Assembly: GCF_024172125.1 (NCBI RefSeq)
Contig: NZ_JAMZEA010000022.1
Location: 1-44,750, forward strand
Direction of reading: 5' to 3'
Origin: Actinomadura rupiterrae
Lineage (GTDB): Bacteria; Actinomycetota; Actinomycetes; Streptosporangiales; Streptosporangiaceae
Length of the DNA: 44,750 nt
The notes beneath the pieces were generated by a model. That model saw only the letters and a list, made by a program, of their open reading frames with translations. It was not told the DNA's origin and ran no database searches. This document shows, one piece after another, positions 24,442 through 31,463 of the stretch; position 1 is the first letter of the stretch; the number at the start of each line of letters is the position of its first letter. The position numbers and the translations under genes were made by a program.

Positions 24442-25269
24442 TCAGGCGGTCCGGCGGACGCCTCGGATGGCGATCGGTGCGGCGACCGCCGTCACCAGCA
24501 GGGCAAGGGCGAAGGTCGCGGCGACGGCGGGCAGCGCGGGACGCCCCAGCGTCAGGGCGCGGACGGCGGCGACGCCGTGCGTGAGCGGGTTCACCTGCGC
24601 GACGACGCGGAGCCACGGCGGCAGCGCCGCGACGGGCAGGAACGCGTTCGAGGCGAACATCAGCGGGAACATCGCCAGCCCCGCCGCCGCCTGGAGGGTC
24701 TCGGCGCGCCGGAACCAGCAGGCCAGCGCCATGAACGCCCAGCCCAGCGCCCACGCCACGGCCAGCGCGACGGTGACGGCGAGCAGCAGCGCGAGCGGCC
24801 CGCCCCGGCAGCGGTAGCCGAAGACCGCCCACGCGAGCCCGACCAGCGTCGCCAGGCGGAGCACACCGCGGACCAGGCCGGTCGCGCTCTGCGCCACCAG
24901 CACCGAACCCAGCCACAGCGGCATCGCGCGGAAGCGCGAGACGAGCCCGCCGCGCAGGTCGTCGGTGAGGCGCGTCGCCGACTGGAGGCCAGACTGGAGG
25001 GCGGTCGTCACCATCAGCGCCGGGACGAGGTAGTCGATGTACGCGACGCCCCGAGGGAACCCGGGGACGCGGGCCAGGCCCGAGAGCGCCTGGCCGAAGA
25101 CCAGCAGCATCGGCAGCGGCTCCAGCAGCGTGATCAGCAGGAGCCGCCGGTCGGCCAATAGCGTCCGGACGGTGTGCACGGTCAGGACGGACATCTGCGT
25201 CGCCACGGACGCACCGCCGCCGCGCGAACGCCCCGCGCGCCCGCCGCCGCGCCCCACCACCGCCGTCAC
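24442..25269 (-). CDS. ABC-2 type permease, DrrB-like (lasso peptide export)
   Basis: A 275-residue permease with six predicted membrane helices and the DrrB/ABC-2 landmarks TLLEPLPMLLVFGQ, YIDYLVPALMVTTALQ and PLMFASNAFLPVAALPPWLR. It pairs with the ATPase encoded just upstream; its GTG start overlaps that gene's stop (GTGA). The context in a lasso operon implies export of, or immunity to, the mature peptide. Many lasso clusters use a single fused exporter (LasD), so a split DrrAB-type pair is a variant. Confidence 0.88.
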   Translation of the reverse strand: MTAVVGRGGGRAGRSRGGGASVATQMSVLTVHTVRTLLADRRLLLITLLEPLPMLLVFGQALSGLARVPGFPRGVAYIDYLVPALMVTTALQSGLQSATRLTDDLRGGLVSRFRAMPLWLGSVLVAQSATGLVRGVLRLATLVGLAWAVFGYRCRGGPLALLLAVTVALAVAWALGWAFMALACWFRRAETLQAAAGLAMFPLMFASNAFLPVAALPPWLRVVAQVNPLTHGVAAVRALTLGRPALPAVAATFALALLVTAVAAPIAIRGVRRTA

Positions 25270-26267
25270 GCCGCCCCCCGAACCGAGTCGTCGCGCGCTG
25301 AGCCCGCGCTGTCAGGGGTGGCTAGGGCTAGGTAGACCTCGTCCAGGCCCGGTTCGCTCAGGGTGAGGTCGCCGGGGTCGATGCCGGCTGCGTCCAGGGC
25401 GCGTAGGACGTCGCTGACCTGCCGGGACGAGGCGGCGGGGACGGTCAGCGTGCCGCGCGCGGGATCCAGTGCCGGGGTGATGCCACCCGCGCGGAGCGCC
25501 TGCTCGGCCGCGGCGGGGTCGGCGGGACGGACCGTCACCGAGCGGCTCCCGACCCTGGCCTTCAGCTCGCCGGGCGTGCCGGACGCGACGACCCGCCCGC
25601 GACGCAGCACGGCGATCGTGTCGGCGAGCCGGTCCGCTTCGGCGAGGTCCTGGGTGGTCAGCAGCACCGCCGCGCCGTCCCGCGCGAGGCCCCGGACGAC
25701 GTCCCACAGCGCGAGCCGGGACACCGGGTCGAGCCCGGCGGTCGGCTCGTCCAGGACGACGACCTCGGGCCGTCCGGTGAGGCCGGCGGCGAGGTCGAGG
25801 CGGCGGCGGGTGCCGCCCGAGCAGGCGCGCAGCGCCCGCGCGGCGACCTCGGCCAGGCCGAACCGCTCCAGCAGCTCGTCCGCGCGGGCGTGCGCGGCGC
25901 GGCGGCCGAGGCCATGCAGGCGGGCGAGCAGGACGAGCGTCGCGCGCGGCGTCATCCGGTCGTCCAGGGCAGCGAACTGCCCGGTCACGCCGATGCGGCG
26001 GCGGACCTTGTGCGGCTCGGCCAGCACGTCGAACCCGGCGACGCGCGCGGTGCCGGACGTCGGCCGGGCGAGCGTGGTCAGGACGTCCACGAGGGTGCTC
26101 TTGCCGGCGCCGTTGTGGCCGAGCAGGCACAGGACGGTCCCGCGCGGCACGGTCAGGTCCACGCCGTCGAGGGCGACGACCGGCCCGAACCGCTTGCCGA
26201 TCGCCAACGTCTCGATCGCGTCCGTCCCGGTGGCCGACGCCGCCTTTGTCCCGATCGCCGACGTCAT
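25266..26267 (-). CDS. ABC transporter ATPase, DrrA-like (lasso peptide export)
   Basis: A 333-residue ATPase with an AGGAGG site before the ATG. Walker A is GHNGAGKST, the signature is the variant ACSGGTRRRLDLA, Walker B is VVVLDEPTAGLD, and the H-loop position reads LLTTQDLAEADRL with Gln in place of His. DrrA-type ATPases also carry such a Gln. The last 90 residues are the DrrA-type C-terminal extension. It overlaps both its neighbours by 4 bp. Confidence 0.9.
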   Translation of the reverse strand: MTSAIGTKAASATGTDAIETLAIGKRFGPVVALDGVDLTVPRGTVLCLLGHNGAGKSTLVDVLTTLARPTSGTARVAGFDVLAEPHKVRRRIGVTGQFAALDDRMTPRATLVLLARLHGLGRRAAHARADELLERFGLAEVAARALRACSGGTRRRLDLAAGLTGRPEVVVLDEPTAGLDPVSRLALWDVVRGLARDGAAVLLTTQDLAEADRLADTIAVLRRGRVVASGTPGELKARVGSRSVTVRPADPAAAEQALRAGGITPALDPARGTLTVPAASSRQVSDVLRALDAAGIDPGDLTLSEPGLDEVYLALATPDSAGSARDDSVRGAA

Positions 26268-26860
26268 GAAGCCTCCTGCCGGGACGCGCGGACGTCCGGG
26301 AACAGCCGCAGCAGTACCAGCCGCACGATCGTGTCGTAGTACCTGACCAGCAGGAACGCGATGGTGACGCCGACCGCCGCCGCGAGAGCGGCCGGAACCG
26401 AAAGGTCCGGCGCGCGCACGGCCGAGATCAGCAGGCCGGGCACCGAGAACCCCAGCAGCAGGACGTTCCGCAGGATCAGCGGGTAGCTCAGCGCTGAGCT
26501 GTGCCCGCCGAAGCAGCCGCACTCGGCGAACACCCGGCCGCGCACCGCCCGCACGACGACCCCGATGAAGAACGCCAGCAGCCCCGTGGCCAGGACGAAC
26601 CCGGCGAACGCGGTCGCCGGCAGCGCGGTCAGCACGGCGGCCGCCGCCTCCGCGCACGCGAACGCCGCGGCGAGCACCGTGATCGCGCGCCCGTCCCGCA
26701 TCGTGAGCCTCCGGACCGTCCGGACGAAGTTCCCGAACCCCTCGCCGTCCCGGACCTTGGTGAAGCACGCGTACCCGAACACGAACACCACCGCGCCCTG
26801 CGCGAACCCCAGCGCCGCTCCCGGCGCGGCGGCGGGCATGAGCGCCGCGGCGGCCGTCAC
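26264..26860 (-). CDS. MauE-like membrane protein with CGC motif in the lasso operon
   Basis: A 198-residue membrane protein with four to five helices, related to the MauE/DoxX-like family (PF07291). The motif ECGCFGG (Cys114 and Cys116) is the family hallmark. MauE helps form disulfides in methylamine dehydrogenase with the thioredoxin-like MauD; no MauD is visible here. The predicted lasso core has two tail cysteines, so this protein is a good candidate for the oxidant or quinone-linked step of disulfide formation. This role is inferred. The GTG start overlaps the B2 stop (GTGA), and its end overlaps the ATPase start (ATGA). Confidence 0.8.
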   Translation of the reverse strand: MTAAAALMPAAAPGAALGFAQGAVVFVFGYACFTKVRDGEGFGNFVRTVRRLTMRDGRAITVLAAAFACAEAAAAVLTALPATAFAGFVLATGLLAFFIGVVVRAVRGRVFAECGCFGGHSSALSYPLILRNVLLLGFSVPGLLISAVRAPDLSVPAALAAAVGVTIAFLLVRYYDTIVRLVLLRLFPDVRASRQEAS

Positions 26861-27276
26861 CGGCGGCCCGCCGAGATGACCAGCACCTTGGCGAAGGCGC
26901 CGACCTCGGCGTTCTCGCCGATCGGGCGGCCCTCGGCCTCCACCCAGGCGTGCGCCTTGAAGGGGTGCAGCCGGACGCCGGTGCACCAGTCCGGCCACGT
27001 CCCGCCGAGGCGGCAGAGCAGCGCGGTCGCGACCGACCGCTGGAGGCACACCTGCCCGGCGCAGCGGACGCTGACCGTGACCACGGCCGCCCGCGCGGCC
27101 TCCGCCCGGTCCGCGCCGGCGGGACGCGCGCCCTTGCTCACGGCCGCCAGCACCGCCCGCAACTTGGCGGGCGGGAGCGCCGACACCGGACGCGCGACCG
27201 CTACCGCGAGCCGCGCCGCGAGCCTGCGCCGCCAGGGCACCCGCCCGGTCGGCTCCAACGTCATGGGCATCGTCAT
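26857..27276 (-). CDS. Lasso peptide leader peptidase B2 (transglutaminase-like)
   Basis: A 139-residue protein of the PF13471 family, the stand-alone B2 peptidase that removes the leader. Cys77 in GQVCLQRSVATALLCRL and His109 in KAHAWVEAEGRPIGE are the catalytic pair. The third residue, Asp in McjB twelve positions after the His, is Glu121 here. The N-terminal 60 residues are basic and helical. The ATG overlaps the cyclase stop (ATGA), implying translational coupling. A separate B1 gene at the end of the operon supplies leader binding. Confidence 0.92.
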   Translation of the reverse strand: MTMPMTLEPTGRVPWRRRLAARLAVAVARPVSALPPAKLRAVLAAVSKGARPAGADRAEAARAAVVTVSVRCAGQVCLQRSVATALLCRLGGTWPDWCTGVRLHPFKAHAWVEAEGRPIGENAEVGAFAKVLVISAGRR

Positions 27277-29087
27277 GCGAGCTCTCCTTCGCTGGTTCGG
27301 ACGCCGCCCGCGCGCACCGCGAGCGACCGCGCCCAGACCTCGCAGGCGACCGTGCTCACCAGCGGCACGAACCCGAGGGCCGTCGGCGGCGGGACGGTCA
27401 GGGCGCGGCGCAGGTCGTGGACGTCCACCAGGCCCTGCCGGGCCAGGTAGGAGTCCTCGCACAGGGACAGCAGGTCGTCGCGGTTCTCGCGGAGGCCGCG
27501 GTACGCCTCCGCGCCGTACTCGGACTTGGTCGTGCGGCCGAGGAACTCCGGGGGCACGAGCCCGCGCAGGGCGTGGGAGAGGACGGGCTTGTACCGGGTC
27601 AGGTCCACGCGCTCCTCGTAGCGCAGGGACAGCGCGGCGTCCACGACGCGGTCGTCCAGGTAGGGCGCCTCCCAGGGCATGCCGGTGATGCGCGCCGCGT
27701 GCCGGATGGTCGCGCCGCATCCGCGGACGTCCTGGATGAGGGAGTGCTGGCCGCGCTCGGGCGAGAGCGGCAGGGTCCGCCCGGCCGCGTCGCGCAGCAC
27801 GGCGCGCGCCGCCTCGACCGCGTCCGGGGTCGCCCACGGCGGCATGATCCCGCCGAGGCCCCAGCCGAACGCGGGCGCGGACGCCGCCGACCCCGGCTTC
27901 GCGGCGAGCGCGCCCGCGGACGCCGCGAGCCACTCGCCGAACGAGGCGTCCTCCTTCAGCCCGCGCAGCATCGGTCCCATCGGCCAGCGGTACAGCGCGC
28001 GGTACGCACGCAGGTGCCGGACGGCCGCCAGCGGCCGCCGCCGGGCGAGTTCCCGCAGGTGGACGGGTTTGGCCAGGAACAGCTCGTCACCGCCGTGCCC
28101 GGTGAGGTGGACGCTCGAACCGCGCGCGGCGACGCGCTGCGCGGTAGCGAGCAGCGCGGCCCGCGTCCGGATCCATGCATACGGCTCCTCAAGGTCGTCG
28201 GTGTGGTCGAGGACGCCGGTGAACCACGCCGGGGTCGTCCCGCGGCGGAACACCAGGTGCTCGCCGGGCAGCATCCCGGCGGCGCGGTCGGCCCACGTGC
28301 CGTCCTCGTCGGCCCGGTCGTTCGCCTCCATCCGGGACGTGACGAGCCGGCCGGTGTGCTTGGCGGCGAGGAAGCACAGGCTCGTGGAGTCCATGCCGCC
28401 GGACAGGTCGGCGCTGACGACGTCCGCGTCTCGTACGCGCGCGCGTACGCCGTCGCGCAGCGCCTCGCGCACGAGGGCCGCCGTCTCCGGAAGCGAGAGC
28501 CGCGGCTCGGGCGGCCGCCACCAGCGGACGACCCGTCCCCGGCCGTCCGGGTCGACCTCCAGGGCGCGGCCGGCGGGCAGGGACTCGACGCCGTGCCACA
28601 GGCTCTCCTCGGAGAGCGGCCACGGCGTCCACGGCGCGATCATCCGGACGGCGAGCAGCTCGTCGCGGACGGTCGCGCCGAGCGCCCGCACCAGCGGTTC
28701 GGGCCGGTCGGACGCGACGACCGCGCCCGCGACCCGCGCGTGGAAGACCTGCCGCGCGGACGACAGCGACCCCTGGACCCAGGAGCTCCCGTCCATGCTG
28801 ACGGCGAGGTGGAAGCAGCCGCCGAACGCGCGCGCCGCCGAGGCGACCTCGGCGGGCGTCCGGGCCCGGGCGAGCATCCGCTTCAGGCTCCGGACGGTCG
28901 CGGTGGACGGCCCGAACAGCACGGCGGCGCGGCTGCCGAGCGCGGCGTACCGGATCTCCGCGGGCGACCAGTCGCCCGCGATCCAGAGGCGGCCGGACGG
29001 GTGCCGGAGCGGGGGAGCGGAGCCGCCGGCCGCGAGGGCGGAGGCGGCGGGCCCGACCGGACGGTCGGGAAGCACGATAAAGCGCAC
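27273..29087 (-). CDS. Lasso cyclase (asparagine synthetase B-like, protein C)
   Basis: A 604-residue enzyme that adenylates the Glu8 side chain of the core peptide and forms the macrolactam with the Gly1 amine. The N-terminal half is a degenerate glutaminase fold without the Cys1 nucleophile (RFIVLPDRPVG...). The synthetase half has the PP-loop SADLSGGMDSTS (residues about 226-236) and HGGDELF near residue 355. RTTKSEYGAEAYRGL in the C-terminal region resembles other lasso cyclases. The GTG at 29087 was chosen because typical cyclases start at this R/E-F-x-V-LPD strand; the frame is open further upstream without homology. A long palindrome lies between it and the precursor gene. Confidence 0.93.
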   Translation of the reverse strand: MRFIVLPDRPVGPAASALAAGGSAPPLRHPSGRLWIAGDWSPAEIRYAALGSRAAVLFGPSTATVRSLKRMLARARTPAEVASAARAFGGCFHLAVSMDGSSWVQGSLSSARQVFHARVAGAVVASDRPEPLVRALGATVRDELLAVRMIAPWTPWPLSEESLWHGVESLPAGRALEVDPDGRGRVVRWWRPPEPRLSLPETAALVREALRDGVRARVRDADVVSADLSGGMDSTSLCFLAAKHTGRLVTSRMEANDRADEDGTWADRAAGMLPGEHLVFRRGTTPAWFTGVLDHTDDLEEPYAWIRTRAALLATAQRVAARGSSVHLTGHGGDELFLAKPVHLRELARRRPLAAVRHLRAYRALYRWPMGPMLRGLKEDASFGEWLAASAGALAAKPGSAASAPAFGWGLGGIMPPWATPDAVEAARAVLRDAAGRTLPLSPERGQHSLIQDVRGCGATIRHAARITGMPWEAPYLDDRVVDAALSLRYEERVDLTRYKPVLSHALRGLVPPEFLGRTTKSEYGAEAYRGLRENRDDLLSLCEDSYLARQGLVDVHDLRRALTVPPPTALGFVPLVSTVACEVWARSLAVRAGGVRTSEGELA

Positions 29088-29184
29088 GACGAATTCCCGG
29101 TGCAGGCGGCGGTGGGTGGAATTGCTCGAAAGAGGAGAGAGGCTCTCGGATGCAGAGAAAGGCTTTCGCGTTCTCGGCCAGTGA

Positions 29185-29252
29185 GGCGCCGGCACCGGAA
29201 TTCCGGTGCCGGCGCCCCGGGTTTCACGCTCCGATCAGTCCGGGCCGGAGCG
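29185..29252 (-). promoter_or_regulatory. Two RNA hairpins between lasso precursor and cyclase genes
   Basis: A perfect 32-bp palindrome lies at 29185-29216, with half-site GGCGCCGGCACCGGAA. A second hairpin, with arms CGCTCCG/CGGAGCG at 29227-29233 and 29246-29252, lies closer to the precursor stop. Neither is followed by a U-tract. Such structures after a precursor gene are known in other lasso and RiPP clusters to protect the short precursor message or attenuate read-through, giving excess precursor over enzymes. That role here is inferred. Confidence 0.65.
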
Positions 29253-29265
29253 GAGCCCTAGCGGG

Positions 29266-29388
29266 TCAGTCGCCCACGCAGTTGAAGTAGACGCAGTGGC
29301 CGTCCCACTCGAAGCCCCAGCTGGGGTGGCCGAGCGTGACCTGGGTGAAGTTGCCGAGCCGGGTGAGCTCGGGGGCCTGGTAGCGCAT
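29266..29388 (-). CDS. Lasso peptide precursor (class IV-like, LP2006-related core)
   Basis: A 40-residue precursor, preceded by AAAGGAG 8 bp before the ATG. The leader (1-19, MRYQAPELTRLGNFTQVTL) has the full recognition pattern Tyr3-x2-Pro6-x-Leu8-x3-Gly12-x-Phe14, and Thr18 at the penultimate position. The core is 21 residues: ring part GHPSWGFE, then tail WDGHCVYFNCVGD. Gly1 and Glu8 would close an eight-residue macrolactam. The ring and following residues match the known LP2006 core (GRPNWGFENDWSCVRVC) at Gly1, Pro3, Trp5-Gly6-Phe7-Glu8, Asp10, Cys13 and Val14. The second Cys is at 18, against 17 in LP2006, and three extra residues follow. A tail disulfide Cys13-Cys18 is predicted, as in class IV. 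Cluster context is decisive. Confidence 0.93.
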   Translation of the reverse strand: MRYQAPELTRLGNFTQVTLGHPSWGFEWDGHCVYFNCVGD

Positions 29389-29411
29389 TGGCGGCGCTCC
29401 TTTCAGGAGGT

Positions 29412-29436
29412 AGAACGACCGACGGTCGATCGTTCT
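29412..29436 (-). promoter_or_regulatory. 25-bp palindrome in the lasso precursor leader, possible operator
   Basis: The sequence from 29412 (AGAACGACCGACGG) to 29436 (ATCGTTCT) is an almost perfect palindrome around 29424, with 11 of 12 pairs matching. It lies 23 bp upstream of the precursor ATG, just before the ribosome-binding site. It could be a repressor operator (the GACCGNCGGTC-like centre resembles TetR sites) or an mRNA hairpin. No TetR gene is present in the cluster. Confidence 0.5.
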
Positions 29437-29665
29437 TTACTCGTTGGCTGACTGCCACTGCGGAGCTTACTTAACGCATTCCTCAAAGGGCCACCTGATA
29501 ACGTGTCCGCATCCGGTCCCGGACATTCTTATGTGTCCTCCGAGTAAAGCGGACCGGTAGTTTCGTCCGGTTTTATCGGGACGAATTGAACGGGCCGTCC
29601 GGCGGTCAAGTGGCGCGGAGGTATCAACCGCTCGCGCGAAACCGGCTGACCGCGCGGCCGGCGGC

Positions 29666-29697
29666 ATCCACCGATCGGTGGATAACGGGATCCACCG
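29666..29697 (+). promoter_or_regulatory. Three ATCCACCG half-sites upstream of the ABC/two-component operon
   Basis: ATCCACCG (29666-29673), its complement CGGTGGAT (29676-29683) and ATCCACCG again (29690-29697) occur in succession. The first pair is a perfect inverted repeat with a 2-bp centre, like the 7-2-7 sites of NarL-family regulators. The second pair is spaced by 6 bp. The operon downstream encodes a NarL-type response regulator, so autoregulation is a reasonable inference. The site is about 115 bp before the ATPase start. Confidence 0.5.
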
Positions 29698-29812
29698 CGT
29701 TCGTGCCGGACCGGTCGATCCGCCGGGCGCCGCCCGCGCCGCATCATCGAACCCATCGCCGACCGGGCGGACCGGTCAAGGCGGTCCGGTCGCCAGCCGA
29801 AACGGGGAGAAG

Positions 29813-30721
29813 ATGCCGATCATCGAGGTGCGCAACCTCCACAAGCGCTACCGCCGCAAGGTCGCGGTCCAGGACGTGTCGTTCGCGGTCGAGGAGGGCG
29901 AGGTCTTCGGGATCCTCGGCCCGAACGGCGCGGGCAAGACCACCACGGTCGAGTGCGTCGAGGGCCTGCGCCGGCCCGACGCCGGAACCGTGTCGGTGCT
30001 CGGGTTCGACCCCGTCCGCGACGCCGCCGAGGTCCGCGCCCGGCTCGGCGCGCAGCTCCAGGAGAGCCGCCTGCCGAACCGCATCACGGTGCGCGAGGCG
30101 CTGGACCTCTACGCCTCGTTCTACAACCGTCCCGCCGACCCGGCCGAGCTGATGGACCTGCTCGACCTCACAAGCCAGAGCGGCACCCGCTTCGCGAAGC
30201 TCTCCGGCGGGCAGCAGCAGCGGCTGTCGATCGCGCTCGCCCTCATCGGCGATCCGAAGGTGGCCGTCCTGGACGAGCTGACCACCGGGCTCGACCCACA
30301 GGCCCGCCGCGACACCTGGGCGATGGTCGAGCGGATCCGCGAGCGCGGCGTGACCGTCCTGCTCGTCACCCACTTCATGGAGGAGGCCGAGCGGCTCTGC
30401 GACCGGCTCGCCGTCATCGACGCCGGACGCGTCGTCGCCGTGGACAGCCCCGCCGGGCTCGTCGCCCGCGTCGAGCCGGAGCAGTGCATCCGGTTCCGGC
30501 CGTCCCGCCCGGTGCCCGACGCGCTGCTGCGCGACCTGCCCGAGGTCCGGTCGGTGGTCAGGCGCGGCGAGGGGCTCGTGGTCACCGGGACGGCCGAGGT
30601 GCTCCAGGCCGTCACCTCCGTCCTCGCCCGCAACCAGATCATCGCCGCCGACCTGCGGGTCGAGCGGACGAGCCTGGACGACGCCTTCGCCGCCCTCACC
30701 GGGCGCACCCTGGAGAGCTGA
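29813..30721 (+). CDS. ABC transporter ATPase (export/immunity type)
   Basis: A 302-residue ATPase of the CcmA/drug-export type, starting at an ATG with GGGGAG upstream. Walker A is GPNGAGKTT, the Q-loop region reads LGAQLQESRLP, the signature is KLSGGQQQRLSIA and the H-loop is LLVTHFMEEAERL. Walker B reads VAVLDELTTGLDPQ, with DEL in place of the common DEP. A C-terminal domain (about 220-302) with strands such as CIRFRPSRPVPDALL is typical. It is the first gene of a four-gene operon with its permease, a histidine kinase and a response regulator, divergent from the lasso precursor. Confidence 0.93.
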   Translation: MPIIEVRNLHKRYRRKVAVQDVSFAVEEGEVFGILGPNGAGKTTTVECVEGLRRPDAGTVSVLGFDPVRDAAEVRARLGAQLQESRLPNRITVREALDLYASFYNRPADPAELMDLLDLTSQSGTRFAKLSGGQQQRLSIALALIGDPKVAVLDELTTGLDPQARRDTWAMVERIRERGVTVLLVTHFMEEAERLCDRLAVIDAGRVVAVDSPAGLVARVEPEQCIRFRPSRPVPDALLRDLPEVRSVVRRGEGLVVTGTAEVLQAVTSVLARNQIIAADLRVERTSLDDAFAALTGRTLES

Positions 30722-30722
30722 G

Positions 30723-31463
30723 ATGCTGACCAAGATCACCCTGATGGAGTTCCGGCTGTTCGTCCGAGAGATGGTCGGGCCCGCGCTGGTCATGGCGCTG
30801 CCCGTCGCGCTGCTGCTCGGGTTCGGCTACATGCCCGGCGGGACGAAGGGCAGCAAGGACCTGGCCGGGCAGAGCGCGGCCGAGTACATCGCGTCGATCG
30901 ACGTCGGGCTCGTCCTGGTCGTGCTCGGCTTCACGATCCTGCCGAGCGTGATCTCGGACTACCGGGAGAAGGGCGTGCTGCGGCGGCTCGGGACCACGCC
31001 GGTCCGGCCGTCCCGGCTCCTGCTCGCCCAGCTGATCATCATGTCCGCGTCGGCGGTGGTGTCCGTCACGACGGTCGTGCTGCTCGGCTCGGCGCTCTTC
31101 GGCACCCCGGTTCCGGTCCGGTTCGGCTGGTTCGTCCTGGCCGTCCTGCTCGGCATGGGCGCGCTGTTCGGGATCGGGCTGGTCGTGGCCGCGGTCGCGC
31201 CCAGCGGACGCGCCGGGACGGCCTTCGGGATGGTGCTGTTCTTCCCGAGCATGCTCCTCGGCGGCGTGTACATCCCGCGCGAGAAGGAGGCCGCCGCGAT
31301 GCGCGCGGTCGGCGACTTCACCCCGCTCGGCGCGACGCTGAAGACGGTCCGGGACTCCTGGCAGGGCCTCGACCCCCGCCCCGCGCAGCTCGCCGCGCTC
31401 GCCGCGTACGCTGTGCTGGCCCTGGTGGCGGCGGTGAGGTTCTTCAGGTGGGAGGCACGATGA
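30723..31463 (+). CDS. ABC-2 type permease
   Basis: A 246-residue permease with six predicted helices: LVMALPVALLLGFGY; VGLVLVVLGFTILPSVI; a central pair with LIIMSASAVVSVTTVVLLGS and FVLAVLLGMGALFGIGLVV; GMVLFFPSMLLGGVYIP; and a final helix near 225. The block SDYREKGVLRRLGTTPVRPS and the LLGGVYIPRE segment are common in ABC-2 drug exporters. It begins one base after the ATPase stop and overlaps the kinase start (ATGA). It probably exports a hydrophobic or amphipathic compound, perhaps the lasso peptide or a membrane-damaging agent. Confidence 0.92.
   Translation: MLTKITLMEFRLFVREMVGPALVMALPVALLLGFGYMPGGTKGSKDLAGQSAAEYIASIDVGLVLVVLGFTILPSVISDYREKGVLRRLGTTPVRPSRLLLAQLIIMSASAVVSVTTVVLLGSALFGTPVPVRFGWFVLAVLLGMGALFGIGLVVAAVAPSGRAGTAFGMVLFFPSMLLGGVYIPREKEAAAMRAVGDFTPLGATLKTVRDSWQGLDPRPAQLAALAAYAVLALVAAVRFFRWEAR

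Larger units (their letters stand above)
29389..29812. other. Divergent intergenic region of the lasso operon and the ABC/two-component operon
   Basis: This 424-bp gap contains no gene I can support. It must hold both divergent promoters. Two palindromic sites are visible and listed separately: 29412-29436, close to the precursor, and 29666-29697, close to the ABC operon. The middle is notably AT-richer than the surroundings (about 29430-29580), consistent with promoters, but I cannot assign -10 and -35 boxes with confidence. Confidence 0.6.

Noticed and set aside
29258..29458. A 66-codon minus-strand frame overlapping the lasso precursor
   Set aside because: It is a different frame, rich in Arg/Pro/Leu, without any leader motif. 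The 40-codon frame at 29266-29388 has its own ribosome-binding site and the full lasso leader pattern.
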